64,000 bases of DNA from JAJDAT01 sp964570665 (GTDB lineage Bacteria > Nitrospinota > Nitrospinia > Nitrospinales > JAJDAT01): the NCBI GenBank assembly GCA_964570665.1, contig CAZMZH010000014.1:43430-107429 (forward strand), read 5' to 3'. This document shows, piece by piece, positions 18,433-26,788 of the stretch. Under the pieces are notes generated by a model. It was given only the letters and a program-made list of their open reading frames with translations, searched no databases and was not told the DNA's origin. A program made the translations under genes and the position numbers. The stretch's first letter is position 1. Every line of letters begins with the position of its first letter.

Positions 18433-19851
18433 CTATTCCTTCAAATATTGAACCAATTCCGAAACCTTAGCGTTTTGTAAAAATTCTATCTTGTCGTCTG
18501 GCCTCATATTATTTAGTAGTTTCAAAGTAGTTTGTTTCATTTTATTAGCTCTGGCTTCGTCTTTATCCATTTCATAAATATTAATCAAATCAAAATAAGC
18601 CGGAACGAAAGAAGCCTCTAGATAGATAGCCTTTTTAAAATAAGCCTTAGCTTCCTCAAAATTTTTACGATCCAATTCTAAATGAGCCCAAAAATAAAAC
18701 AAATCGGCTCTAAAAGGATCAAACACTTCGGCTTTTTTAAAATACGACAACGCTTGTTCATAATCGCCCCTATTTGCAAACGACTGAGCTTTTAAGAAAG
18801 TTTCTTCAAATTTTGGATTGGTCTTTTTATCCGATTGATTTTTGCCTTCAATTTTCTTATCCGATGTTTTTTTATTAAATACAGATTTTACAATCGAAGT
18901 CCTCTTTAGGCTTCCATTATCATTTGTTAAAGCTTTAGGCGCATGCGGCTCCTTTTTTGAGGGCCAGGTATTTTTCAAATCTATTTTAGGCGCAACGCTT
19001 CCATTACTTTTTTTAGCGTTCGTAGTTTTTTGATAAAAGAGTCCTTCTTTAGAGGATACCATCTTAAGTTTATCAAACCCTCGGTCATAAAGTTCCGAAT
19101 GTCCAACTAAAAGGTACCCGGCATCTACCAAAGTTTGGGAAAATTTTTCTACAACCTCAAATACCGCTTCTCTTTTGTGATAAATAAAAACGTTTCTACA
19201 AACAATAAGGTCCATATTATTAATGTTCGACAGGACAGAAGGAAATTTATCTGTAATGAGGTTCCCAACGCTAAAAATAACTTTCTTTCGAATTCGATCA
19301 ATAATTTTCCAATTCTTATCCCGATGTTTTTCAAAATAGCGTTTCTTTATTTTGAGATCGACACCGCGAAAAGACCAATCTGAAAACAAACCGCTTCTCG
19401 CTTTTTTAACTGCGGTTTCTGTGATATCGGTTGCCACAATATGAACCTTCCAATCGTCCCAATTTGGGATGAGTTGATCCAGCATAATAGCTAATGTGTA
19501 TGGCTCTTCCCCTGTAGAACAACCGGCGCTCCAAACTCTAAGCTCCCTTTGAGTCCTCTTCTTTTTGATTAATTCCGGTAAAATCTTATTGTTCAAAAGG
19601 GAGATTTGCCCTTTGTCGCGAAAAAAGAAACTCTCTCCTTTAGTTAAATAAGGAATTAACTGATTCCATTCCTCTTTAGCTTCAATGGAAGAAGAACTTA
19701 ATAATTTTTTATATTCGCCCGGGGATGGTAGATTAAGAGCCTTAATCCGCACATCGGCAGCTTTTTCGACCTGACGGACATCCATCCCCTTGATATTCAA
19801 GCCTGTTTTGACCGAAATCAAATCTATTAATTCTTGAGATCTCAGATCCAC
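18433..19851 (-). CDS. cheR: CheR chemoreceptor methyltransferase with TPR tail
   Basis: A protein of about 472 residues that methylates receptor glutamates using S-adenosylmethionine. The N-terminal helical domain is followed by the methyltransferase core with the SAM motif WSAGCSTGEEPYTLA and VCRNVFIYH. The C-terminal part (from about 350) holds TPR repeats (YEQALSYFKKAEVFDPFRADLFY and FEEAKAYFKKAIYLE), as in CheR proteins of Frz- and Wsp-like systems. There is no ATG: GTG at 19851 is spaced seven bases from AAGG and is preferred over the TTG at 19854. First gene of the operon. Confidence 0.93.
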   Translation of the reverse strand: MDLRSQELIDLISVKTGLNIKGMDVRQVEKAADVRIKALNLPSPGEYKKLLSSSSIEAKEEWNQLIPYLTKGESFFFRDKGQISLLNNKILPELIKKKRTQRELRVWSAGCSTGEEPYTLAIMLDQLIPNWDDWKVHIVATDITETAVKKARSGLFSDWSFRGVDLKIKKRYFEKHRDKNWKIIDRIRKKVIFSVGNLITDKFPSVLSNINNMDLIVCRNVFIYHKREAVFEVVEKFSQTLVDAGYLLVGHSELYDRGFDKLKMVSSKEGLFYQKTTNAKKSNGSVAPKIDLKNTWPSKKEPHAPKALTNDNGSLKRTSIVKSVFNKKTSDKKIEGKNQSDKKTNPKFEETFLKAQSFANRGDYEQALSYFKKAEVFDPFRADLFYFWAHLELDRKNFEEAKAYFKKAIYLEASFVPAYFDLINIYEMDKDEARANKMKQTTLKLLNNMRPDDKIEFLQNAKVSELVQYLKE

Positions 19852-19864
19852 CAAATTGCCTTAG

Positions 19865-19944
19865 TAAGATTTGTTTAAACCGACAAATCTTGTATTAGGA
19901 AAAACGTTCAAGATTTGAATGTGATTATGTGTAATACAATCTTG
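19865..19944. promoter_or_regulatory. Four alternating copies of a CAAGATTTG-like motif ahead of cheR
   Basis: AAGATTTG at 19866-19873, CAAATCTTG at 19884-19892, CAAGATTTG at 19909-19917 and CAATCTTG at 19937-19944 alternate in orientation, forming two nested inverted repeats (a nine-base perfect arm pair at 19866-19874/19883-19891). A further inverted repeat, TTTGAC/GTCAAA, lies at 19948-19968. They fill the start of the cheR-receptor intergenic space and look like an operator array. Confidence 0.45.
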
Positions 19945-20211
19945 CCATTTGACTTTTAAAATGTCAAACTACCGAAAAATCAAATAAAACAAAGAGTCCA
20001 AACTAATATAAATTTCGGAATACTTTTTTGCGATATATTTCCCATTGATTCGTCTCAGTAGGATAACACTTAAAGTTGAAATAAATAAGACTTACATTTA
20101 AAATTAAATTCAAGTTGAATCTATATTTATACTTAAACACTAAATAAAACACTCTCAAATAAACGTAACATGGAGTTTTGGGACTGTTTATTATTTATGA
20201 GGACAAATATC

Positions 20212-22053
20212 ATGGCGTCACCCGATGCGAGGCAAAATGTTTTTTCTGGAAGAGGCAACAAAGTTTCCGGTACATTTTTTTCAGTTCCGGTCAAGCTATA
20301 CATTCTTTCCCTATTTCTCTTTTTAACGACTATCGGCATTGTAGTTTATACGGCCATCGCTCTCGAAAAACAAAAAGGAGATAGCCTCGTCGTCAATGTA
20401 GCCGGTAAACAACGGATGTTGACGCAAAAGTTGACTAAACTCATTATGGAATTACAACTTGGGGATCTTTCTAAAACCGAAGAAATTCAAGACGTCCAAT
20501 CTAAATTTTCCCAAGTGATAAAAGGACTGAGAATAGGCGATCTTGAATTGAACCTGCCGCCAGCAGAATCTCCTCAAATTTTATTTAAAATAAAAAACGT
20601 AGAAAAAAAATGGGAAACGTTTGATGAAAAAATCAATATGGTCATCAGTTACGCCCCGAGCGTTCAGGAAGATTTAGAAAATATAATATCAAAAAACGTC
20701 CGCTTATTTAATGAAGCCAACCAATTAGTGGAGTTGCTTGGCGAAAAAATGGATTCTAAAACCGTTTCCGTTGCCGGTAGACTGCGCGCAATTACCCAAC
20801 GAGTCTCTAAATCGGTTTTACAATTCAACCACTTTCGAACTTCCGATTCAATAGACGAAGGAAACAAATTCATAGATTTGCAATATAAAATCATTAATGG
20901 TCTTTTAAACGGAGCTCCTGAACTGAATATAAAAAGAGTGAACGACATTGCAATCCGACAAAAAATTGAAGAATTCAAAACTCATTGGCAGGAATTTTCA
21001 GGTCACGCGGAAACCATTTTTAACATCGTTCCAATAATGAACTCTGCAAGTATATACATATCGAAAAATAATCAAGAATTATTAACAAATATGGATATTG
21101 TCGTTCAAGAGATGACAAGAAATTCTCAACATAAAATTGAAAGAATGATAAACCAGGAATACACGATCCTGGCGTTTCTTTTAATCGGCGGACTATTCAG
21201 CGTATTCTTCCTCGTCAGATCTATCGTTAGTCCAATATCCAGCGCCGCTTCAAATATCTCTTCTGTTTCAAACCAGATTGTTGCCACGCTAGAACAAAAT
21301 GAGCGATCCATTTCGCAACAAGCCTCGGCCGTCAATGAAATCACGACCACTATTGACAAGTTAGACTCGTCGGCAAGACAATCTAACGAACAAGCGGATG
21401 TGGCCACATCGGCGACTAACCTGGCAATGGACAAAGTGACGGCGGGTCGAGAAACGGTTGAGAAATCAATTGACGGCATGGCCAGCATGAAAGAAAAGGT
21501 CGATTCTATCGCCACACAAATCACTCGCTTGAGCGATCACACCAATCAAATCAGCAACATCACCGTTTTAGTATCCGATATATCCAACCAAACCAATCTA
21601 TTGGCATTGAATGCGGCGGTAGAAGCGGCGCGCGCTGGCGAACACGGATTGGGATTTGGAGTGGTCGCGGCGGAAATTAGAAAACTCGCTAACCAAAGTA
21701 AAGTCTCCGCAGAAAAAATTAATTTACTCGTACAAGAAATTCAATCGGCGACCGACTCCACAGTTATGGTAACAGACCAGGGGATTAAAACGGTTAACGA
21801 AGGAACCCAATACGCCCAATTAATTTCAGAAGTGTTTAACGAAGTCGACGCTTCGGTGGAGTCTATTTATAACAATACTCAGCAAATATCTTTGAACGCC
21901 CGACAACAGTCGGACGCTATCGAGCAAGTGTATAGCGCAATGAAAGAAATTAATAACGGAGCCCAGGAAAACTTACAGGGAATCAGTCAAACCAAAGATG
22001 GAGTTCTAAGTTTAGCGACCTCCTCCACCGATTTAAAAACCCTGATCGAATAA
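20212..22053 (+). CDS. Methyl-accepting chemotaxis protein with PilJ-type sensor
   Basis: An inner-membrane chemoreceptor of about 613 residues. A first membrane segment is followed by two copies of the PilJ/type IV pili methyl-accepting N-terminal motif (VVNVAGKQRMLTQKLTKLIMEL and SVAGRLRAITQRVSKSVLQF), a second membrane segment near residue 325, and a long cytoplasmic signalling coil with the hairpin tip DISNQTNLLALNAAVEAARAGEHGLGFGVVA. No clear HAMP is seen. The start at 20212 is preferred because TGAGGAC stands nine bases before it; the upstream in-frame ATG at 20170 has no ribosome site. It is divergent from cheR and is the likely input of that pathway. Confidence 0.92.
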   Translation: MASPDARQNVFSGRGNKVSGTFFSVPVKLYILSLFLFLTTIGIVVYTAIALEKQKGDSLVVNVAGKQRMLTQKLTKLIMELQLGDLSKTEEIQDVQSKFSQVIKGLRIGDLELNLPPAESPQILFKIKNVEKKWETFDEKINMVISYAPSVQEDLENIISKNVRLFNEANQLVELLGEKMDSKTVSVAGRLRAITQRVSKSVLQFNHFRTSDSIDEGNKFIDLQYKIINGLLNGAPELNIKRVNDIAIRQKIEEFKTHWQEFSGHAETIFNIVPIMNSASIYISKNNQELLTNMDIVVQEMTRNSQHKIERMINQEYTILAFLLIGGLFSVFFLVRSIVSPISSAASNISSVSNQIVATLEQNERSISQQASAVNEITTTIDKLDSSARQSNEQADVATSATNLAMDKVTAGRETVEKSIDGMASMKEKVDSIATQITRLSDHTNQISNITVLVSDISNQTNLLALNAAVEAARAGEHGLGFGVVAAEIRKLANQSKVSAEKINLLVQEIQSATDSTVMVTDQGIKTVNEGTQYAQLISEVFNEVDASVESIYNNTQQISLNARQQSDAIEQVYSAMKEINNGAQENLQGISQTKDGVLSLATSSTDLKTLIE

Positions 22054-22130
22054 TATTATTGAGAATAAAATTGCGAACAAAATACTCACCGCGCCTCATT
22101 CCGAGCGCCTGACTCATTTAACGCGTTAAT

Positions 22131-22360
22131 TTAAAAAGGAACTAGAGTTGCAAAATCCCACCGCATGTCATCTAGGTCCTTCGGCAAGCTCAGGATAAAC
22201 TCCGCCGAAAGATCTCGCCCCGATTCAATAGTTATCCCGACCAGTGTGGAGGGATCTATGCTTCGGAGAAGCATGCTCCTTAAAAGCTTGTCGAGGAATC
22301 TTGCTTTTTGGTTCCGAAAACCCATCTAAATTTCCTCCTTCGACAAACTCAATACAAGAT
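22131..22360. repeat. Composite dispersed intergenic repeat region
   Basis: No gene is credible here. The stretch holds CCTTCGGCAAGCTCAGG (22178), its relative CCTTCGACAAACTCA (22337), a perfect hairpin ATGCTTC-GGA-GAAGCAT (22258-22274), and a segment (GCGAGATCTTTCGGC on the minus strand, 22207-22221) that recurs at 10644-10658. This mix is typical of decayed non-autonomous repeats. An open frame on the minus strand here is a by-product of the repeat. Confidence 0.6.
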
Positions 22361-22514
22361 CAATAAAGGATCGCTACTCTAAAATGACAAGTTACAAAGA
22401 CGGATTAAAATAAAGTTTTGCTATAATTTCATAAACAAAAGCGGCGGCTTTTGAGTCTATTCTATTTTCAACGTACCCTCTCCCATATTTAAAACTTGAT
22501 CCTCCCTAAAAAAC

Positions 22515-22534
22515 GTTATAACATCAGTTATAAC
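22515..22534. promoter_or_regulatory. Twin palindromic operator of the AbrB-like/Doc module
   Basis: GTTATAAC occurs twice, at 22515-22522 and 22527-22534. Each copy is itself a perfect palindrome, and their centres are 12 bases apart, close to one helical turn. They lie 40-59 bases before the antitoxin ATG, where autoregulating antitoxins normally bind. Confidence 0.6.
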
Positions 22535-22573
22535 ATAAATAATATAACTCACCTGACTGAAGGAAAAGGATTT

Positions 22574-22795
22574 ATGGAATTAAAGCTCACAAATATTGGT
22601 AATTCTGTAGGAATGATCTTGCCTAAAGAAATGCGAGATAAAATGAAAGTTGGAAATGGCGATGCTGTTTACCTTACGGAAACTCCTGAAGGTTATAAAA
22701 TCTCGCCTTACAATCCTGATTTTGATAAAGAAATGGTTGCCGCGCGTAAATTGATGAAAAAACGCAAAGCCGTTCTGCGGGAGCTTGCCAAATGA
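22574..22795 (+). CDS. AbrB/MazE-like antitoxin
   Basis: A 73-residue swapped-hairpin DNA-binding protein. It reads MELKLTNIGNSVGMILPKEM, then KVGNGDAVYLTETPEGYKISPY, the classic AbrB/SpoVT pattern of antitoxins paired with Doc. The start at 22574 is chosen because GAAGGAAAAGG precedes it; an upstream in-frame ATG would add 26 unrelated residues and cover the operator. It overlaps the next gene by four bases (ATGA), a sign of translational coupling. Confidence 0.9.
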   Translation: MELKLTNIGNSVGMILPKEMRDKMKVGNGDAVYLTETPEGYKISPYNPDFDKEMVAARKLMKKRKAVLRELAK

Positions 22796-23187
22796 TAGGT
22801 TATGAGTGGATATCAAAAGATCTTGTACTAGCTTTGCACGAGGAGCAACTTTCCGAACATGGAGGCCCTGAAGGAGTCCGCGACATGGCAGCGCTTGAAT
22901 CCGCTTTAGAACGTCCAAAAGACATGTTCGCAAACGATGAATGCGCAGATCCCGCAATACTCGCCGCCGCTTACGCATACGAAATCGCAAAAAACAATCC
23001 TTTTCTTGACGGGAAAAAACGCGTGGCTTTTTTATCTGCCGAATTATTTTTGAAACTGAACGGTTTTCAATTGGCGGCAAACGATAAGGACTGTGCCGTG
23101 ACTATGATTAGGTTAGCGGATGGCACATTGCCTGAAAGCGATTTGGTCAAATGGTTCCAAACTAACATCAAACCTGCGGAAATCTAA
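22792..23187 (+). CDS. Doc/Fic-family death-on-curing toxin with altered active site
   Basis: A 131-residue toxin-like protein of the Doc branch of the Fic fold. Doc phosphorylates elongation factor Tu and stops translation. The family signs are DLVLALHEEQLSEHGGPEGVRD, ALESALERP, AAYAYEIAKN and the core NPFLDGKKRVAF. The usual Fic/Doc core has a His at the start and Asn before Lys-Arg (HPFxDGNKR); here both differ (Asn for His, Lys for Asn). The toxin may therefore be weakened or inactive. Partner of the antitoxin just upstream. Confidence 0.9.
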   Translation: MIGYEWISKDLVLALHEEQLSEHGGPEGVRDMAALESALERPKDMFANDECADPAILAAAYAYEIAKNNPFLDGKKRVAFLSAELFLKLNGFQLAANDKDCAVTMIRLADGTLPESDLVKWFQTNIKPAEI

Positions 23188-23283
23188 CCGGCGAAACCGC
23201 CGGAGGTAATAAAAGTCCATGGAACCAAATAATTGGTGGTTTTTGAAGACACGCCGTTAGATCTGGGTAAAACAAAACATTGT

Positions 23284-24414
23284 ATGCCAGAACCGTTCAA
23301 AAATTTTTTCAACAAATCGATTATTAAAAGCATGGGCGATCACTTTAGCAGGGCTTCGTCCGAGTTTGATCGCGCGGGTTTTATTAAAGCCGCTGCGAAA
23401 AATCTGGAGGCTCTTGAGCTCAAAGAACGCTCGGCGCAAATCACCGAAGCGTTAAAAACTTTCATGCCCAACGATTTTGAAAAGGCTGGAGCCATCATGC
23501 TTGCAAGCCTTGCGCCGGAAGACGATGCCGTCAACTTTAACGGCTCTGAAGCGAATGTTAAGGGTCTTGCGAGTTGGGCTATTATGCCGATGGTAGATTA
23601 TGTCGGTCTGTACGGCCTAAAACATTTTGACCTTTCGATGACGCTGTTTAAAGAATTAACCAAACGGTCCAGCTCCGAGTTTGGCATTCGTTTCTTCTTA
23701 TTGAAAGAACCCAAGCGCACGTTATCCGTTCTTAAAAAATGGACACACGATCCCAATTGCGACGTCCGTCGACTGGTCTCTGAAGGCTCGCGTCCGCGCC
23801 TGCCCTGGGCAATGCAGTTGCCTGCCTTTATCGAAAATCCTTCTCCTCTTCTACCATTACTCGAAGCGCTGAAAGACGACCCGGAAGAATATGTCCGTCG
23901 TTCCGTTGCCAACAACCTCAACGATATCGCTAAGGACCACCCCGATCTGATTGCACAGTTAGCTGGACGGTGGCTGAAAAACGCCAGCAAGAACCGAGAA
24001 AGGTTAGTCCGTCACGCTTGTCGCACCTTGATCAAACAGGGTCATGTAAAAACATTAAAAACACTGGGTTATGACGCGCCCAAAATCAAACTTGAAAATC
24101 TAAAGATACTGACTCCGCGCGTAACCTTTGGCGACGCGTTACAATTTGAGTTGTCCTTGACCTCGACTTCAAAAAAAACGCAACCGTTGATAATCGATTA
24201 TGCGATTCATCATCGCAAGGCCAATGGAGGCGCTTCGCCTAAAGTCTTCAAGTGGAAAACAATAACACTGACTCCAGACGCTACGCTAAACGCAAAGAAA
24301 AAACACCCAATGCGGAAAATCACGACACGAGTTTATTATCCGGGAACACATAAAGTAGAAATCCTGGTTAACGGCGTTTCTTTAAGAAGTGAGACGTTTG
24401 AGTTGGCTATATAA
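23284..24414 (+). CDS. AlkC-type alkylpurine DNA glycosylase
   Basis: A 376-residue HEAT-like repeat protein with a C-terminal Ig-like segment, matching AlkC, which excises 3-methylated purines without base flipping. The start MPEPFKNFFNKSIIKSMGDHF fits the family N-terminus. The middle has HEAT-type repeats (CDVRRLVSEGSRPRLPWAMQLP, then YVRRSVANNLNDIAKDHPDL), and the end (RVTFGDALQFELSL...YYPGTHKVEILVNG) is beta-rich. The ATG at 23284 is chosen by homology; TTG/GTG starts at 23233/23236 are possible. A stand-alone gene after the Doc module. Confidence 0.85.
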   Translation: MPEPFKNFFNKSIIKSMGDHFSRASSEFDRAGFIKAAAKNLEALELKERSAQITEALKTFMPNDFEKAGAIMLASLAPEDDAVNFNGSEANVKGLASWAIMPMVDYVGLYGLKHFDLSMTLFKELTKRSSSEFGIRFFLLKEPKRTLSVLKKWTHDPNCDVRRLVSEGSRPRLPWAMQLPAFIENPSPLLPLLEALKDDPEEYVRRSVANNLNDIAKDHPDLIAQLAGRWLKNASKNRERLVRHACRTLIKQGHVKTLKTLGYDAPKIKLENLKILTPRVTFGDALQFELSLTSTSKKTQPLIIDYAIHHRKANGGASPKVFKWKTITLTPDATLNAKKKHPMRKITTRVYYPGTHKVEILVNGVSLRSETFELAI

Positions 24415-24419
24415 GCTTT

Positions 24420-24453
24420 TGGCCACAGAAAAATACTGAATTACACAGAATTG
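24420..24453. repeat. Short intergenic repeat-like segment (CCACAGA...ACACAGA)
   Basis: GGCCACAGAAAAATACTGAATTACACAGAATTGG resembles widespread intergenic CACAGA elements of environmental genomes. No second copy is seen in this window, so the call rests on general knowledge. Confidence 0.3.
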
Positions 24454-24546
24454 GCGATACCGCTAGAGGCATTTTCAATGAAGACATAAAAAAGAACAAT
24501 TGAGACTTTCAATCATGGTAAAATATGGAAAAATCAGGAGTTTTTA

Positions 24547-24756
24547 ATGAATACTGAAATTATTTTTGTCGTTGAGGAATCAACTGAAGGTGGGTATGAC
24601 ACTAAAGCGTTAGGCCATTCGATTTTTACGGAAGCGAACGACATTGAAAGCTTGAAAGAAATGATAAGGGACTCGGTTCGCTGTCATTTTGAAGAAAAAG
24701 AAAAACCTTCCATCATCCGTTTGCATTTTGTAAAGGATGAAGTCATTCCTGCATGA
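24547..24756 (+). CDS. Small HicB-like antitoxin partner of HicA
   Basis: A 69-residue protein reading IIFVVEESTEGGYDTKALGHSIFTEA and a C-terminal IIRLHFVKDEV. It has the compact partial-RNase-H beta pattern of small HicB-like proteins that stand just before HicA; databases often label them by mistake as 2-oxoisovalerate dehydrogenase. AGGAG precedes the ATG by six bases. Its stop overlaps the ATG of the downstream hicA remnant, so the antitoxin outlived the toxin. Confidence 0.75.
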   Translation: MNTEIIFVVEESTEGGYDTKALGHSIFTEANDIESLKEMIRDSVRCHFEEKEKPSIIRLHFVKDEVIPA

Positions 24757-24998
24757 AATTACTCAGAGATGTGGGAGGTAAAAATTTATGCTAAGCCTTA
24801 GAAAAATACGAATAAAAAGTTACAAGACAGACAGGTAGTCATCTTCGACTTTCCTCCAGTATTAGGAATAAAGACCATCACATTACTATTCCTTTACATT
24901 CGCCATTAAAAGTTGGAACTTTGAGTCAATTTTTAAGCGATATTTCTTCTTACTTAGAAATAGATAAAAATAAACTCATTGCAAAACTCTTTGATTAA
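24753..24998 (+). pseudogene. hicA-like toxin gene broken by two in-frame stop codons
   Basis: An 81-codon frame starts at the ATG overlapping the antitoxin stop. It reads MKLLRDVGGKNLC-stop-ALEKYE-stop-KVTRQTGSHLRL, then HHITIPLHSPLKVGTLSQFL and ends IAKLFD. The whole HicA pattern, including the catalytic His of GSH and the HSP.KVGTL motif, is kept in one frame. The only damage is TAA at 24792-24794 and TAA at 24813-24815, where the family normally has lysine and tyrosine. No frameshift is present, so decay is recent. Confidence 0.88.
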
Positions 24999-25068
24999 AG
25001 TTTTCACCCGCCGGTATTTAAATTATCATTCACTTTTCTTTGTGTTACTGAAAAACTTATAAGAAAAA

Positions 25069-25647
25069 ATGGAAGAAGATAAACCTGACGAGAACAAATC
25101 GCTCTTACAACAAGTTTTCCAAACACGTCTGAGCTTGGCCGAAGCGGCTTTTCAACAAAACGATTTTGACGTTTTTAAACTGGCCATCGATCTCATAAGA
25201 AACGATCTCGCTTCCCTCCCCGAAACCTCGACATCGGTCAAAGAAAAGTGGAACGAGATACAATCGCTACAAAACCCCGAAACGTTGAACCAGTTTTCAA
25301 TTCACACTTCTAAAACGTTGCATCAAGATATCGCTCCGTTGATGCAAAACCTCGAAACACAAAGCCATGTTAGCGCTTACGAATTTGACAAGGTGATTGC
25401 GCTCTCACAAATCGAACTTTTAAAACAATCGAAAAGTTTTAAGGACTTAAAAACCGTCATCGTGATTCTAGTCGATCAACTTCCAATAGATTTAGAGCCC
25501 GTTAAGGAAAAGTTTGAAATCATTAATCAAATTAAGATTCTTAATAGCGAGCTTTGGGATAGGATATCTGTCGCTAAGTTGGATGAAGTCCGGCGGGAGT
25601 TAAGAGACCTAATGCAATTTCGGGTTGAAGATGGGAAAGCGGGATAG
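25069..25647 (+). CDS. Hypothetical helical protein
   Basis: A 192-residue acidic protein with no signal peptide or membrane segment, predicted mostly helical. The end (ELWDRISVAKLDEVRRELRDLMQFR) looks like the C-terminal tail of some large DEAD/DEAH-type helicases or restriction subunits, so it may be a separated remnant of a bigger gene; this is a weak resemblance. The ribosome site is poor (TAAGAA). Codon use matches the neighbours. Function unknown. Confidence 0.6.
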   Translation: MEEDKPDENKSLLQQVFQTRLSLAEAAFQQNDFDVFKLAIDLIRNDLASLPETSTSVKEKWNEIQSLQNPETLNQFSIHTSKTLHQDIAPLMQNLETQSHVSAYEFDKVIALSQIELLKQSKSFKDLKTVIVILVDQLPIDLEPVKEKFEIINQIKILNSELWDRISVAKLDEVRRELRDLMQFRVEDGKAG

Positions 25648-25829
25648 AGGTAGAGTTTTATTGAATCGAGGCGGGATCCTTCGCTCCTTAGAGTACTTTG
25701 AATTAGCTCTTCATGGCGCCGATTCATCGGTGTGGCTGATAATAAAAGTTACAATTAGATCAAGAATATTTAAAATACTTGTGCAGCTCTAAGTTAAAAA
25801 TCAACTATCTTAAACCCAGTCCCTCTCGC

Positions 25830-25878
25830 GCGTCATTCAGAGGAGCAAGGTTTCCGCGACGAAGAATCTCGAATTGCG
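25830..25878. repeat. Dispersed intergenic repeat (GTCATTC-GAGGAGC type)
   Basis: GCGTCATTCAGAGGAGC, followed by CGCGACGAAGAATCTCG, matches in form an element spread through many environmental genomes (GTCATTCTGAGGAGC...CGAAGAATCTC). It sits in a 283-base space without a credible gene (25648-25930). GGATCCTTCGCTCC at 25674 may be a further decayed part. Confidence 0.5.
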
Positions 25879-25930
25879 CTTTTTAATTCTTTGCAGTAAT
25901 TAGGATTTGCTCAATAAACCATTCTTAATT

Positions 25931-26479
25931 TTAGGAATAATTTAAAAGTTCCACGAAGGTAGATCGTCTTTTATTCCAAATAAAAATATCTCTATCGTTT
26001 ACAACAATGGTTGGAGTCTTGATTGAAATAGATCGAATTCCCTTTTTACAAGGTTCCTTCTTTTCGCATAACCAGCACGGTCTTCTAATTCTGCAAGAGA
26101 CCTGGTAAACGCTAGGTTTTTTTGAAGAGATTCTATATTGTTTCATGGCGTTCGGATATCCTGTATCCAATAAAATCCAATCTTTTTCCGCCTTATTAGA
26201 AGAAATTACCGCTAACAATCCTATCGCGGACCCATTGTTCTTCACCATCAATTTGGCTTCGTCTTTTATCCCATCTCCGTTAAAATCCGCTACCACTCGC
26301 AAATTCTTTTTAATTTCTTTTTGTGTCCAATGCCAATTCTTTTTAAGCTCTTCAACCGTTGGCAATCTCCATTCATTAGCGGCGGCTGGTTCGCTTAAGG
26401 TAGGTCTAACCCAACTTGCGGCAACAAGCGCTGCCCAAACTCCTAATAACACTAGAACGTATAAAATTTTCTTTGTCAT
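25931..26479 (-). CDS. Secreted hypothetical protein with an EF-hand/FG-GAP-like loop
   Basis: A 182-residue protein with an N-terminal hydrophobic signal (ILYVLVLLGVWAALVAASW), so exported or membrane-anchored. Around residue 60-75, VVADFNGDGIKDEAKLMV is the calcium-binding-like loop found in FG-GAP/VCBS repeat proteins. Four cysteines (CRIRRPCWLCEKKEPC) lie close together near 130 and could form disulfides. The ATG at 26479 has GGAGAAGG five bases upstream; the longer start at 26500 does not. Function unknown. Confidence 0.65.
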   Translation of the reverse strand: MTKKILYVLVLLGVWAALVAASWVRPTLSEPAAANEWRLPTVEELKKNWHWTQKEIKKNLRVVADFNGDGIKDEAKLMVKNNGSAIGLLAVISSNKAEKDWILLDTGYPNAMKQYRISSKKPSVYQVSCRIRRPCWLCEKKEPCKKGIRSISIKTPTIVVNDRDIFIWNKRRSTFVELLNYS

Positions 26480-26672
26480 ATCGGCCTTCTCCAAAACCAA
26501 TTAATAAATTCATTTAACAGTTTCTGATCGGCTTTTTTGACAATTTAGTTTAGTAAAAATAATAGGAAATCAGCTATTAATCGACCTAAGTAAACCCTTT
26601 ATATATAAATACTTATAGAATTAGTTCGGATATTTCGAGCCTAAAGATTGAAAATAGGTGTGATTTTTAGTT

Positions 26673-26772
26673 GGAGGAGAGGAATTTTTCAATCAAAGGT
26701 AGGATTTCGTCGTGAGCGTCTTCGACGACGTAGTGACCGACGCGACGGAAAAGATGGGCTTCGGCTTGCGGT
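26673..26772 (-). pseudogene. Orphan copy of the 3' end of the oleB-like gene
   Basis: Bases 26679-26772 repeat 27535-27628 with three mismatches in 94. On the minus strand it encodes the last about 31 residues of the alpha/beta hydrolase (FRRVGHYVVEDAHDEILPL) and ends EKFLSSN-stop, where the intact gene ends EKFLAKI-stop. There is no start or catalytic core. It flanks a toxin-antitoxin pair on the side opposite to the intact gene. Confidence 0.9.
26679..26772. repeat. 94-base direct repeat, copy 1 (partner 27535-27628)
   Basis: The two copies match at 91 of 94 bases and lie 856 bases apart in the same orientation. They bracket the PIN/antitoxin genes. This is what a partial duplication or an insertion that rebuilt a gene end would leave. 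Confidence 0.92.
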
Positions 26773-26788
26773 CTGAGTGTTATCGAAT

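Noticed and set aside
22131..22325. 64-codon minus-strand open frame
   Set aside because: It coincides with dispersed repeats and has no ribosome site; its translation is the kind of spurious protein such repeats give.
22580..23080. 166-codon minus-strand open frame
   Set aside because: Antisense to the antitoxin/Doc pair, which are certain.
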